From Pseudomonas abietaniphila (GTDB lineage: Bacteria > Pseudomonadota > Gammaproteobacteria > Pseudomonadales > Pseudomonadaceae): DNA of 64,000 bases. Where the stretch lies: contig NZ_FNCO01000005.1 of NCBI RefSeq assembly GCF_900100795.1, positions 335,790 through 399,789 of the forward strand, given 5' to 3'. Shown here in pieces: positions 49,878 to 58,828 of this stretch; the stretch's first letter is position 1; each line of letters opens with the position of its first letter. A program made the position numbers and the translations under genes. The notes beneath the pieces are model-generated. The model was not told where the DNA came from and searched no databases. It worked only from the letters and a program-made list of their open reading frames with translations.

Positions 49878-50811
49878 ATGCCCGCTGCAGCGCCCTTCGC
49901 CCGCTCAACTCGCGCGACAGATCAATGAAGTTCTGCAGCGGCGGCAACTGATTAAAGCTGCGACACACCAGCGTGATCGGTGCATGCAGCCGAGGCCTGG
50001 CATGGGCAATCGGACAGTAGACGACACTCTCTTTGTGCACGTCCTTCATCGAAGCCGGGACGATGGAGATTCCTGCGCCCGCAGCCACCAGGCTGACGTT
50101 GGTCAGCATGCGCTCCACCTCGAAGGCAATCTTCGGATTGAAGCCTGCGTTTTGACAGGCTTTGATCAGGTTGGCGTACATCCCGGGAGCGCCGGGCCGT
50201 CGCACGAGAATGAACTGCTCATCCTGCAGGTCATCGAGCGAAATCGACGGCGGCTTGGCAGACGGATCATGCTCCGCCAGCAAGCGATGCCCCACCGGCA
50301 AGGTGAGCAGCATTTCCTCGTTGAGCAGGCGATAAAACTCGATGCTCTGATGACGACTGACCGGCGCTCGCAGGATGCCGACGTCGACACCGCCCTCGAT
50401 GCTCATGTCAGTGAGCTTTTTCGCACTCCCCTCCTTGAGTGAAACCGCCACGCCGGGATAACGCTCACGATAAGCACGAATGATGCGCGGGATCAGCGGA
50501 TGGGCGGCGGCCGAACTGGTGAAGCCGATGCTCAACTGGCCTTCGATACCGTGAGCGGCACGAGACGCCTTGAGCGAACCCTCTTTGACACGCGCCAGAA
50601 TGCCCTGCGCTTCCTGTAGGAATACCAGACCACCCGCCGTGAGATCTACGCCCTTGGGATGACGCTTGAACAGGTCGAACCCGAGTTCGTCTTCCAGCGC
50701 TCGAATTTGCTGGCTGAGTGGCGGTTGCTGCATGTTCAGGCGAGCGGCGGCGCGTGTGAAATGCCGCTCCTCGGCCACCATGACGAAATAGCGCAGATGA
50801 CGAAGCTCCAT
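49876..50811 (-). CDS. LysR-family regulator of the putative lyase/porin module
   Basis: This 311-residue protein has the LysR helix-turn-helix at residues 1-60 (MELRHLRYFVMVAEERHFTR, then QPPLSQQIRALEDELGFDLF) and a co-inducer domain after about residue 90. The start resembles BenM/CatM-type activators of carboxylate catabolism. It is divergent from the symporter gene (133-nt gap), the usual layout for a regulator and its target. The inducer is unknown; a C4-dicarboxylate or the substrate of the neighbouring lyase are reasonable guesses. Confidence 0.9.
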   Translation of the reverse strand: MELRHLRYFVMVAEERHFTRAAARLNMQQPPLSQQIRALEDELGFDLFKRHPKGVDLTAGGLVFLQEAQGILARVKEGSLKASRAAHGIEGQLSIGFTSSAAAHPLIPRIIRAYRERYPGVAVSLKEGSAKKLTDMSIEGGVDVGILRAPVSRHQSIEFYRLLNEEMLLTLPVGHRLLAEHDPSAKPPSISLDDLQDEQFILVRRPGAPGMYANLIKACQNAGFNPKIAFEVERMLTNVSLVAAGAGISIVPASMKDVHKESVVYCPIAHARPRLHAPITLVCRSFNQLPPLQNFIDLSRELSGRRALQRA

Positions 50812-50944
50812 GGTGGTCTATCCCGCCTCAAGGTTTTATGATGGCCGCCCGATCAACGCGACATTGACCGGCAAGCGTGCCCAATCCATCCAGCGCTGAC
50901 AAGGCACGTTCATAACAATAAATACGCCGAAACCCGGAACACCG

Positions 50945-52165
50945 ATGCCACTCAGGCTTCTGCGCAATCCCACGCTCCAACTGCTCATGGCCATCGCCTG
51001 CGGCATGCTGCTGGGCGCTGTTGACCCGCGACTTGCCGTTGCCATGAAACCGCTGAGCGATGGGTTCATTCGCATCATCGGCTGGCTGATGCCTTTCATG
51101 ATGTTCCTCCTGATCGCGTCGGGCGTCGCCGGTTTGCAGGTCAGGCAACGCGGCTTGGGATGCAGGGTCCTGATCTATTTCCAGACGATGGCGCTGCTGT
51201 CGTTGTCGATGGGGTGCCTGATCGCTGAAGCCCTGCACCCGGGTAACGGCGTCGCATCCAGCGCGTCAACTCTGTCCCTGCCCGTGATCGATGCGGCCAA
51301 CACCCCAGGCGAATTTTCGTGGTCAGCCGCAGGGGCTGTCGTCAGCCATGCACTCGTGCAAAACCCGATACTGCCGATCATGCTCGCCGGGTTATTGGCA
51401 GGTGCCCTGCTCGCCCGCGCAGAGGGGCATCGTCATGCCGATGCCTTGCGCACGTTGCTGGAAAAGGCCGTGAGCCTGCTCTTCAAGGTTCTGAAGGTCA
51501 TTCTGCGTTTCGCACCGCTTGCCGCTTTTGGCGCCATCGCCTTCACCATCGGGCGTTTCGGCCCGGCGTCGGCATTACCGCTGCTCAAGTTCGTCGCCGT
51601 GATGTACCTGGCATCGGCCGCCTTCGTGCTGCTGGTATTGACCCCCGTAGCCCAAACCTCCGGGGTGTCGCTATGGCGGTTGATCGTGCATCTGAAGGAC
51701 GAGTTGCTGCTGGTGACATTCACCGGTTCCTCCGTGGCCGCACTGCCCGGCCTGATCGAGAAGATGCAGACCCTGGGCTGCGACCGCCAGCTGACGCGCT
51801 TGGTGCTGACCACCGGCTACACCTTCAACCTCAGCGGTTCAAATATCTACCTGATCACGGCGGCACTGTTTCTGGCGCAAATGGCGGGGATCGAACTGAC
51901 CGGCAGCGAACTGCTGACGCTGCTGCTGATATCACTGGTGACGTCCCTGGGCTCTACCAGCATGGCGGGTTCGGCCTTCTTCACATTGATCGCGACGCTG
52001 AACCTGTTTCACCTCGTACCGCTGGAAGGTGTCGGCTTGCTGTTGGGCGTGGAACGCCTGATGAAGTGCAGGGTGTTGACCAACGTGCTGGGCAATTGCG
52101 TGGCGTGCCTGGCGATTGCGCGCTGGCAGAATGCCGTTGCTTTTGTTTCTGCCCGAAGGACGTAA
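50945..52165 (+). CDS. Dicarboxylate/amino acid:cation symporter (DAACS family)
   Basis: This 406-residue membrane protein has the GltP/DctA architecture: about eight helices and two hairpin loops. The Ser-rich first hairpin is seen as TFTGSSVAALPGLIEKMQ, the NMDGT-like site is changed to FNLSGSNIYL, and the second hairpin reads TSLGSTSMAGSAFF. DctA has Asn-Met-Asp-Gly-Thr there, so the substrate may differ. It is divergent from the LysR gene and convergent with the lyase gene (25-nt gap). A C4-dicarboxylate or acidic amino acid is the likely cargo. Confidence 0.88.
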   Translation: MPLRLLRNPTLQLLMAIACGMLLGAVDPRLAVAMKPLSDGFIRIIGWLMPFMMFLLIASGVAGLQVRQRGLGCRVLIYFQTMALLSLSMGCLIAEALHPGNGVASSASTLSLPVIDAANTPGEFSWSAAGAVVSHALVQNPILPIMLAGLLAGALLARAEGHRHADALRTLLEKAVSLLFKVLKVILRFAPLAAFGAIAFTIGRFGPASALPLLKFVAVMYLASAAFVLLVLTPVAQTSGVSLWRLIVHLKDELLLVTFTGSSVAALPGLIEKMQTLGCDRQLTRLVLTTGYTFNLSGSNIYLITAALFLAQMAGIELTGSELLTLLLISLVTSLGSTSMAGSAFFTLIATLNLFHLVPLEGVGLLLGVERLMKCRVLTNVLGNCVACLAIARWQNAVAFVSARRT

Positions 52166-52190
52166 CCCACCGGGCAGAAACCGACTGACA

Positions 52191-53789
52191 TCAGCCTTTG
52201 GACGACAGCAACTTCTCGAACGCCCGATCCAGGTTACCTTCCGCCTGGGTCAACTTCTCTCGACGTTCACGCAGCCACGCCTGATCGGCATCCAGCGTCT
52301 TGTGCGCCTCGGCCAGCATGCGTTTGACCTCTTCGGGCTGAGGTCCACCGGTGCCTTTGCGGGTCTTGACCATGTTTTCCGGCGACAGCGACGCGCGGAA
52401 CGTCGACTCATCCAGCGGCAGGGTATTCGGCTTCCACTGATACTTGTCCGCCGCCTGGGTGTAGAGCTTTTGCGCATCGGCATACGGGAAGGTTTTTGGC
52501 GTCAGGCCTTGATCGCGGGCCTGCTCGACAATGAGTGACGCGAAGCTGTGGCCAATGCGAAATGGCACTTTCTGCGTACGCTCAAGCGTGTCCGCCAGCT
52601 CCATCGAGGTGGTCCACTCGTTTTCCAGCTCTTCGCGGGCGCGCTGCGGATTGACCTGTAACGCATCAAGCACGGCATCCATCGCGCCGAACATGGCTTT
52701 GGTCGAATCGAACACACCCAGAGAGTCGAAGGCGAACTTGTAGTCGGTCATGCCAGGCGTGACGTTGTGCGCGCGCAGGGTCACGCTTTGCGCCAGGCCC
52801 ACCACGTCGGACGCGCTTTCCCGCGCACGCATCAGCAACCCCGGATTCCGTTTCTGCGGCATCGCGCTGCTGGTGTAGGTCTTCGCCTCGTCCAGTAACA
52901 ACCACGGCCGAATCTGGTGGTATTGGGTGTGGATGTCGCCAATCATCGCGCCCACCCGAATCGCCGAGGACGACGCGATATTCGCTGCCTCGATCGGGAT
53001 GTCGTAAGTGGAAATCTGACTGGAATCCATGGAGTTCTCACGCACGCCGTCGAAGCCCAGCAACTCGGCCATGCGCTCGCGATTCAGCGGGTAAGCGGAG
53101 TTGGCCAGCACGGCAGTACCCATCGGGCTTTGATTCAGGCGTTGATACAGCTCGCGGATCCGCTGCCCATCGCGATCAAACGAGGCCTCGAACGCCAGCA
53201 AATAGTGCGCGTAAGTGATCGGCATCGCCTGAACGCCGTTGGTGTAGGCCGGAATCAGCGTGTCGATATTCTTGTCGGCGAGGTCCAACAGGCGTTTACG
53301 GGTCGCGTTCATGGCTTCGCTGTAGGCCAGCACGTCCGAACGCAGTTTGGCCAGACGGTAGGTGGCGAGCATGTCCTGGCGACTGCGACCGGAGTGAATC
53401 AGCGACGCTTCCGGGCCGATCTTGTCGGTCATGATCTGCTCAAGTTGCAGCACATCGCTCGGGCGCTTGCCATTGGGCTGGTCGGCCTGATCGATGGCGT
53501 AGCGCACGCCGGTCGCGATCTTCTGGCCCATCTCGGGTTTCACAATGCCCTCTTCGGTCAGCATGACGATCGAGGCTTTGTTGATGCGGTTCAGCCAGGA
53601 AAACTGGCTTTCGCCTTTGTTGCCTTTGGCGCTCGATTTATCGACCGTGGCGCCGATTTTCGCCGCCTGGGCAGCGCATTGCTCGGTCGTCGCACACGGC
53701 AACTCGGCCGTGTTGGCCGCATAAGCGCCATAGCTGTTGAACAGCGCGAAGGCGATGGCCAGATGGATGAGGGACTTTCTTGTGGGCAT
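52191..53789 (-). CDS. Exported argininosuccinate-lyase-like protein (fumarase/aspartase superfamily)
   Basis: This 532-residue protein starts with a clear signal peptide (MPTRKS, hydrophobic LIHLAIAFALF, cleavage near AYA|AN). The mature part matches argininosuccinate lyase: HSGRSRQD (132-139) for HTGRSRND, and the mobile loop TSSAMPQKRNP (306-316) with the expected catalytic Ser at 308. Where the family has THLQ with a catalytic His, this one reads TNGV (Asn184). The only two Cys seen (32 and 38) could form a disulfide. It follows the porin gene by 66 nt. Substrate is unknown; the class usually releases fumarate. Confidence 0.85.
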   Translation of the reverse strand: MPTRKSLIHLAIAFALFNSYGAYAANTAELPCATTEQCAAQAAKIGATVDKSSAKGNKGESQFSWLNRINKASIVMLTEEGIVKPEMGQKIATGVRYAIDQADQPNGKRPSDVLQLEQIMTDKIGPEASLIHSGRSRQDMLATYRLAKLRSDVLAYSEAMNATRKRLLDLADKNIDTLIPAYTNGVQAMPITYAHYLLAFEASFDRDGQRIRELYQRLNQSPMGTAVLANSAYPLNRERMAELLGFDGVRENSMDSSQISTYDIPIEAANIASSSAIRVGAMIGDIHTQYHQIRPWLLLDEAKTYTSSAMPQKRNPGLLMRARESASDVVGLAQSVTLRAHNVTPGMTDYKFAFDSLGVFDSTKAMFGAMDAVLDALQVNPQRAREELENEWTTSMELADTLERTQKVPFRIGHSFASLIVEQARDQGLTPKTFPYADAQKLYTQAADKYQWKPNTLPLDESTFRASLSPENMVKTRKGTGGPQPEEVKRMLAEAHKTLDADQAWLRERREKLTQAEGNLDRAFEKLLSSKG

Positions 53790-53855
53790 ATCAAGCTCCG
53801 TTGCGGCGAGTGCCGAAGATGAGCGTTATTGGGAAGGTGATAAAAGCTTCGGCAC

Positions 53856-55097
53856 TCAGAGCAGCGGCAGCGTGTAGCTGACGATGACGCGGTTCTGGTC
53901 GATGTTGTTGCCGCCGTTACTGCGGTAAGTACCGTTGCGCCATTTCAGTTCGAGGTTTTTCAGCGCGCCGCTCTGGAACACGTAGGCAATGTCGCTGTTG
54001 CGTTCCCACTCGGTGCCTTCTTTGTTGCCGCGAGCGAAGTTGTCGCCCTGCAGGTAGCGCGTCATGAAGCTCAAGCCGGGCAAGCCCACCGCTGCAAAGT
54101 CGTAGTCGTAACGGGCCTGCCATGAGCGCTCCTCAGGGTTGGCGAAATCTGGAGAAATCATCACGTAATTGACGAGGAAGGAGTCGGTGCCCGCCAGGTG
54201 CGGAAACCCGGTTTCGCCGTTCATGCGTTGATACGCCACGCCAAAACCATGGCCTGCGACGCTGTAGGTGAACTTCGCGCCCACGGCGGTATTGTCGACA
54301 TTGGTATTACCATCCTTGAGCGAGCGCGCGTAACGCAGGTCACTCTTGAATGACTGCGACTCGCTCAGCGCAAAGCTGTGAACCAGCGTCACGATGTGCT
54401 GCTTGTAGTTGTTTTCAAGCCCCCCGTAGTTGTAAGACGTGGTCAGCCCCTTGCTCCAGTTGTAGCTCGCGCTGGCGAAGTCGAACTTGTCGCTGGGACG
54501 ACCGCCCTTGAGGCCCTTGCCATCGGCCTCAATGTCTTCGTGCCCGCTGTCGTTGCGCTCGGTGTTGCTGGTCAGGCGGCCGACGTTGAGGGTCATGTCG
54601 GCGATGTCTCTGGACGTCACCTGCGCACCCCGAAAGGTCTGCGGCAACAGACGGCCGTCGTTAGGGAGTACCGTCGGCAATCTCGGCAGCAAGGTGCCGA
54701 CCCGCAACACACTCTTGGAGATTCGCGCCTTGGCGGTCACGCCTGCGCGGCCGTAGTCATCCGGGGCCTTTTCATCCCCGACCGGCAGCAGTCCGCTGTT
54801 GCGACGATCGGGACCGGAATCCAGCTTCAGACCGAACAGGCCGATGGCATCGACACCGAAGCCGACCGTGCCGTCGGTAAACCCCGACTCATAGTTGAGG
54901 ATCAGGCCCTGGGCCCATTCGTCACGCTTGGACTGGCTGGCGCCGTCCTGTCGGTAGTCGCTGTTGAAGTAGAAATTGCGAAGTTCGAGATCAGCTTTGC
55001 TGTCCTCGAGAAAACCGGCTTCGGCGAAGCCAGGAAACGCCAGGGTCAGCCCGAAGGCAGCCGACGTGAGGCCAAGAGCAACAGGGCTTTTATGCAT
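53856..55097 (-). CDS. OprD-family outer membrane porin
   Basis: This 413-residue protein has a signal peptide (start MHKSPVALGLTSAAFGLTLAF, cleaved near AEA|GF). The mature start GFLEDSKADLELRNFYFNSD is the OprD signature. Amphipathic strands follow, ending with an aromatic/hydrophobic C-terminus (NRVIVSYTLPLL). OprD-type channels take up basic amino acids or carboxylates; which one this is cannot be told. It is first in an operon with the exported lyase. Confidence 0.9.
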   Translation of the reverse strand: MHKSPVALGLTSAAFGLTLAFPGFAEAGFLEDSKADLELRNFYFNSDYRQDGASQSKRDEWAQGLILNYESGFTDGTVGFGVDAIGLFGLKLDSGPDRRNSGLLPVGDEKAPDDYGRAGVTAKARISKSVLRVGTLLPRLPTVLPNDGRLLPQTFRGAQVTSRDIADMTLNVGRLTSNTERNDSGHEDIEADGKGLKGGRPSDKFDFASASYNWSKGLTTSYNYGGLENNYKQHIVTLVHSFALSESQSFKSDLRYARSLKDGNTNVDNTAVGAKFTYSVAGHGFGVAYQRMNGETGFPHLAGTDSFLVNYVMISPDFANPEERSWQARYDYDFAAVGLPGLSFMTRYLQGDNFARGNKEGTEWERNSDIAYVFQSGALKNLELKWRNGTYRSNGGNNIDQNRVIVSYTLPLL

Positions 55098-55227
55098 TTT
55101 TATTCCCGTGTGTCATCGCTGATTTTTATTAGATTTATCGTGCGAGCCCGACGACGCGTCCGTCGCGGGGCCACGGAGAAAAGCTTACGCGGCGAGATTG
55201 GCGATTAAAAATATATAGTTACTACCC

Positions 55228-55247
55228 ATTCAATACCTTATGGATAT
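55228..55247 (-). promoter_or_regulatory. Possible LysR-type site and -35 upstream of the porin gene
   Basis: An imperfect palindrome ATACCTTATGGATAT (55233-55247), containing the LysR-type T-N11-A pattern, abuts a TTGAAT (55228-55233) on the minus strand, with TTTAAT 18 nt further on as a possible -10. The stretch is AT-rich. The position fits an activator at the -35. No matching copy was found next to the symporter. Confidence 0.3.
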
Positions 55248-55261
55248 GAAGAAAATTAGGG

Positions 55262-55296
55262 CAAAAAAACGCCCCAACCAGTGGGGCGTTTTTTGA
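55262..55296. terminator. Bidirectional terminator after the glycine-zipper gene
   Basis: ACGCCCCA (55269-55276) and TGGGGCGT (55282-55289) form an 8-bp stem with A- and T-runs on either side, just after the stop at 55316 on the minus strand. Confidence 0.85.
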
Positions 55297-55315
55297 AGCG
55301 AGGCAGCAGTCAGGC

Positions 55316-55858
55316 TTACTGAGCCTGGCTCAACTCCAACTGGCCGTCCTTGTTGACCGGAATCTGGCTGCCCGGATCACGATCCATGCGCACCTGGCCA
55401 ACCTTGTCGTTCAACTTGTACTTCACGTTGTAGCCCACGACTTTGTCGCTGATGTCGTTGACCGTGTTGCAACGACTTTCAGTGGTCGTGTAGGTGTCGC
55501 GGTTCTGCATGCCTTCCTGAACCTTGTTACCGGCATAACCACCACCGACGGCACCGGCAACGGTCGCGATCTTCTTACCGTTACCACCACCGACCTGGTT
55601 GCCGAGCAGACCACCGGCGACGGCACCGATGACACTGCCGACGATCTGGTGCTCGTCCTTGACCGGCGCGCGGTGGGTGACCGCGACGTCTTTGCACACC
55701 TGGCGTGGCGTTTTGATCTGTTCTTTTACAGGCTCGACGGCGAGCACTTCTGCGTACTCTGGGCCGTTTGATTTTACGAGGCTATAGGTGGCCAAAGCGC
55801 CACCGGCGGTGACACCGACAGCACCCAATACTGCACCAACTAGCAACGACTTGTTCAC
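55316..55858 (-). CDS. Glycine-zipper 2TM domain protein
   Basis: This 180-residue protein has an N-terminal membrane segment or signal (residues 2-25, NKSLLVGAVLGAVGVTAGGA) and the glycine zipper IVGSVIGAVAGGLLGNQVGG at about residues 72-91, followed by a second Gly-rich stretch. It resembles SlyB/Rickettsia 17-kDa-type proteins without the lipobox. A GTG start at 55858 is chosen because AGGAGG lies 5 nt upstream; the longer ATG frame is rejected. Role unknown, probably cell envelope. Confidence 0.83.
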   Translation of the reverse strand: MNKSLLVGAVLGAVGVTAGGALATYSLVKSNGPEYAEVLAVEPVKEQIKTPRQVCKDVAVTHRAPVKDEHQIVGSVIGAVAGGLLGNQVGGGNGKKIATVAGAVGGGYAGNKVQEGMQNRDTYTTTESRCNTVNDISDKVVGYNVKYKLNDKVGQVRMDRDPGSQIPVNKDGQLELSQAQ

Positions 55859-55913
55859 GTGAACCTCCTGGCGATATTCGGCGCAATTGCTCGCGCTACT
55901 CCCAGCCTTGGAG

Positions 55914-55950
55914 CACAAAAAAAGGCGCGAGTTCACACTCGCGCCTTTTC
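55914..55950 (-). terminator. Terminator of the queA-tgt-yajC-secDF transcript
   Basis: GGCGCGAG (55924-55931) and CTCGCGCC (55938-55945) pair; on the minus strand the stem is followed by TTTTTTTGTG. It lies about 30 nt after the secF stop. Confidence 0.88.
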
Positions 55951-55976
55951 ACATGATGACCGGTCCGAAAAGCTCG

Positions 55977-56888
55977 TTACGGACGGTCGTCCACCTTGTC
56001 AGTGGTCACGGGTGGAAGCAGGTCTTCAACGCGCAGGTTCAGCCAGATCAACACCACGTTCGCGATGTAGATCGAGGAGTACGTACCGGCCAGAACACCG
56101 ATGAACAGCGCAACGGAGAACCCGTGCAGGCTGTCGCCACCGAAGACCCACAGCGCGACGATGGCCAGCAAGGTGGAAATCGACGTCGCCATGGTGCGCA
56201 ACAGGGTCTGCGTGGTCGAGATGTTGATGTTCTCGATCAGCGAGGCCTTGCGCAGCAGACGGAAGTTCTCACGAACCCGGTCGAATACCACGATGGTGTC
56301 GTTGAGCGAGTAGCCGATGATCGCGAGCACCGCTGCCAGTACCGTCAGGTCAAACGTCACCTGGAAGAACGACAGGATACCCATGGTCACGACCACGTCG
56401 TGGATCAGCGAAACAATCGCGCCAACCGCGAACTTCCACTGAAAGCGGAAGGCCAGGTAGATCAGTACGCCGCCCAACGCGAGCAGCATGCCGATACCGC
56501 CTTGGTCGCGCAGCTCTTCACCGACCTGAGGGCCGACGAACTCGACACGCTTGACCGTCACAGGGTTGTCAGCGCCGGTCTTGCGCAGCGCTTCGGCCAC
56601 CTGGGCACCCAGTTGTGGATCTTCGCCCGGCATCCGCACGAGCAGGTCGGTGGTCGCACCGAAGCTCTGCACGATGGCCTCGTGGTAGCCCGAAGAAACC
56701 AGCTCCTCACGCACCTTGCCCAGATCGGCAGGACGCTCGTAAGTCAGTTCGATCAGCGTACCGCCGGTGAAGTCCAGACCGAAGTTGAGCCCTTTGCTGA
56801 ACCAGCTGAACAGCGCCAGTGCGGTAAGGAGCATGGTGATGGCGAACGCAACGTTGCGAACGCCCATGAAGTTGATGGTACGTTTCAT
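55977..56888 (-). CDS. secF: Protein translocase subunit SecF
   Basis: This 303-residue membrane protein has six helices and a periplasmic domain after the first. The conserved segments LNFGLDFTGGTLIEL, YSLNDTIVVFDRVREN and the C-terminal SSIYIANVVLIW are seen. With SecD it uses the proton gradient to help proteins leave SecYEG. It starts 9 nt after secD. Length is normal. Confidence 0.97.
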   Translation of the reverse strand: MKRTINFMGVRNVAFAITMLLTALALFSWFSKGLNFGLDFTGGTLIELTYERPADLGKVREELVSSGYHEAIVQSFGATTDLLVRMPGEDPQLGAQVAEALRKTGADNPVTVKRVEFVGPQVGEELRDQGGIGMLLALGGVLIYLAFRFQWKFAVGAIVSLIHDVVVTMGILSFFQVTFDLTVLAAVLAIIGYSLNDTIVVFDRVRENFRLLRKASLIENINISTTQTLLRTMATSISTLLAIVALWVFGGDSLHGFSVALFIGVLAGTYSSIYIANVVLIWLNLRVEDLLPPVTTDKVDDRP

Positions 56889-56897
56889 GGCAGCCCC

Positions 56898-58766
56898 TTA
56901 AATCCACAACTTCTTGAAGTCACGACCACCGAAAATCAGGTTGACCATTGCGCGGGTCACCATGATGGCTGTGAACATCGAGGTAAAGATCCCGAGCGAC
57001 ATGGTCACCGCAAAGCCCTTCACGGGGCCTGTGCCCATCGCGAAGAGAATGCCGCCGACCAGCAGCGTCGTCAGGTTGGCGTCGAGGATCGCGGTGTAGG
57101 CGCGGTCGAAACCTTCGTTGATCGCACGCTGCACGGTCATGCCATTGGCGATCTCTTCACGAATACGCGAGAAGATCAGCACGTTGGCGTCCACCGCCAT
57201 GCCCATGGTCAACACGATACCGGCGATACCCGGCAGGGTCAGTGTTGCACCCAGCAGCGACATCAGCGCCAGTAGCATGACCATGTTGAAGGCCAGCGCG
57301 ACGGTCGCGATCAAACCGAAGAAACGGTAGATGGCGAGGATGAACAGCGAAACGAACAGCATGCCCCAGAGCGATGCGTGAACGCCCTTGGTGATGTTGT
57401 CGGCACCCAAGCTCGGGCCAATGGTGCGCTCTTCAGCGAAGTACATCGGCGCAGCCAGACCACCGGCACGCAGCAACAGCGCGAGCTCGGAAGACTCACC
57501 CTGACCGTTCAGGCCGGTGATGCGGAACTGAGCACCCAGCGGCGACTGGATGGTCGCCAGGCTGATGATCTTCTTCTCTTCTTTGAAGGTCTGAACCGGC
57601 ACGTCTTTTTCGACGCCGTTCACCATCTGCTTGGTGTAGGTGGTGGTCGGTTTCTGCTCGATGAAGATCACCGCCATGCTGCGACCGACGTTGGCGCGGG
57701 TGGCGCGACTCATCAGGTCACCACCGTGACCATCGAGCTTGATGTTCACCTGTGGACGGCCGTGTTCGTCGAAGCCAGCCTTAGCGTCGGTCACCTGGTC
57801 ACCGGTGATGATCAGACCCCGCTCAACCGCAGCTGCCGGACGACCGCCTTCGCGGAACTCGAACATTTCAGTGGTGGCCTTGGTGTCATCGGGGCCTGCG
57901 CCCAAACGGAACTCAAGGTTGGCGGTCTTGCCGAGAATACGCTTGGCTTCGGCAGTGTCCTGCACGCCTGGCAGTTCAACGACGATGCGGTTGGCACCCT
58001 GACGCTGAACCAGTGGCTCGGCCACACCCAGTTCGTTGACCCGGTTACGCACAGTGGTCAAGTTCTGCTTGATCGAGTATTCGCGAATCTCGGCGACCTT
58101 GGCCTGGGTCATCGCCAGACGCAGGATCGGCATCTCACCACGATCGCTCATGGTGATATCGAAATCGGTGTAATCCTTGCGGATCAGGGCACGGGCCTGT
58201 TCGCGGGAATCGGTGTCACTGAAACCCAGCTGAATGGCAGTGCCGTCTTGCGGCAAGCTGCGATAGCGCACTTTTTCCTTGCGCAGAAGGCTCTTCACTT
58301 CGCCTTCATATACATTCAGACGAGCGCTGAGCGCCTTGTCCATGTCCACTTCGAGCAGGAAGTGCACGCCGCCGGAAAGGTCCAGACCCAGCTTCATCGG
58401 GCTGGCGCCAATGCTGCGCAGCCACTTGGGCGTGGTTTGTGCCAGGTTCAGTGCAACGACGTAGTCGTCACCCAGCGCCTTGCGCGCGACATCCTTGGCG
58501 GGCAGCTGGTCTTCCTGTTTGGTCAGACGCAACAAACCGCCCTTGCCATTCTCGGCCAGAGACGCGCCCTTGACCGCGATGCCAGCATCGGTAAGCGCCT
58601 TGCTTACGCGATCCAGATCAGCCTGAGTGACTTGCAACGCGGTGCTTGCGCCGCTGACCTGAACGGCCGGGTCATCAGGGTAGAGATTGGGTGCGGAATA
58701 AATAAAGCCGACCACTAGCACTGCCAGGATCAGGATGTATTTCCACAGAGGGTATTTGTTCAACAT
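56898..58766 (-). CDS. secD: Protein translocase subunit SecD
   Basis: This 622-residue protein has one N-terminal helix, a large periplasmic domain (about residues 30-450, with LGLDLSGGVHFLLEVD and ELPGVQDTAEAKRILGKTA) and five C-terminal helices carrying GMAVDANVLIFSRIREE. It works with SecF and YajC. The ATG at 58766 is chosen over a GTG one codon upstream. It lies between yajC (62-nt gap) and secF. Confidence 0.97.
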   Translation of the reverse strand: MLNKYPLWKYILILAVLVVGFIYSAPNLYPDDPAVQVSGASTALQVTQADLDRVSKALTDAGIAVKGASLAENGKGGLLRLTKQEDQLPAKDVARKALGDDYVVALNLAQTTPKWLRSIGASPMKLGLDLSGGVHFLLEVDMDKALSARLNVYEGEVKSLLRKEKVRYRSLPQDGTAIQLGFSDTDSREQARALIRKDYTDFDITMSDRGEMPILRLAMTQAKVAEIREYSIKQNLTTVRNRVNELGVAEPLVQRQGANRIVVELPGVQDTAEAKRILGKTANLEFRLGAGPDDTKATTEMFEFREGGRPAAAVERGLIITGDQVTDAKAGFDEHGRPQVNIKLDGHGGDLMSRATRANVGRSMAVIFIEQKPTTTYTKQMVNGVEKDVPVQTFKEEKKIISLATIQSPLGAQFRITGLNGQGESSELALLLRAGGLAAPMYFAEERTIGPSLGADNITKGVHASLWGMLFVSLFILAIYRFFGLIATVALAFNMVMLLALMSLLGATLTLPGIAGIVLTMGMAVDANVLIFSRIREEIANGMTVQRAINEGFDRAYTAILDANLTTLLVGGILFAMGTGPVKGFAVTMSLGIFTSMFTAIMVTRAMVNLIFGGRDFKKLWI

Positions 58767-58828
58767 CACGCCGCCTGCTTATAACGCGGGGCGCCTTGCG
58801 CGCCCCGTCGATTGGTAAAAGACTGGAA

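Noticed and set aside
51319..52188. 289-codon frame overlapping the symporter gene
   Set aside because: Same-strand shadow in another frame, Arg/Gly/Ala-rich without motifs.
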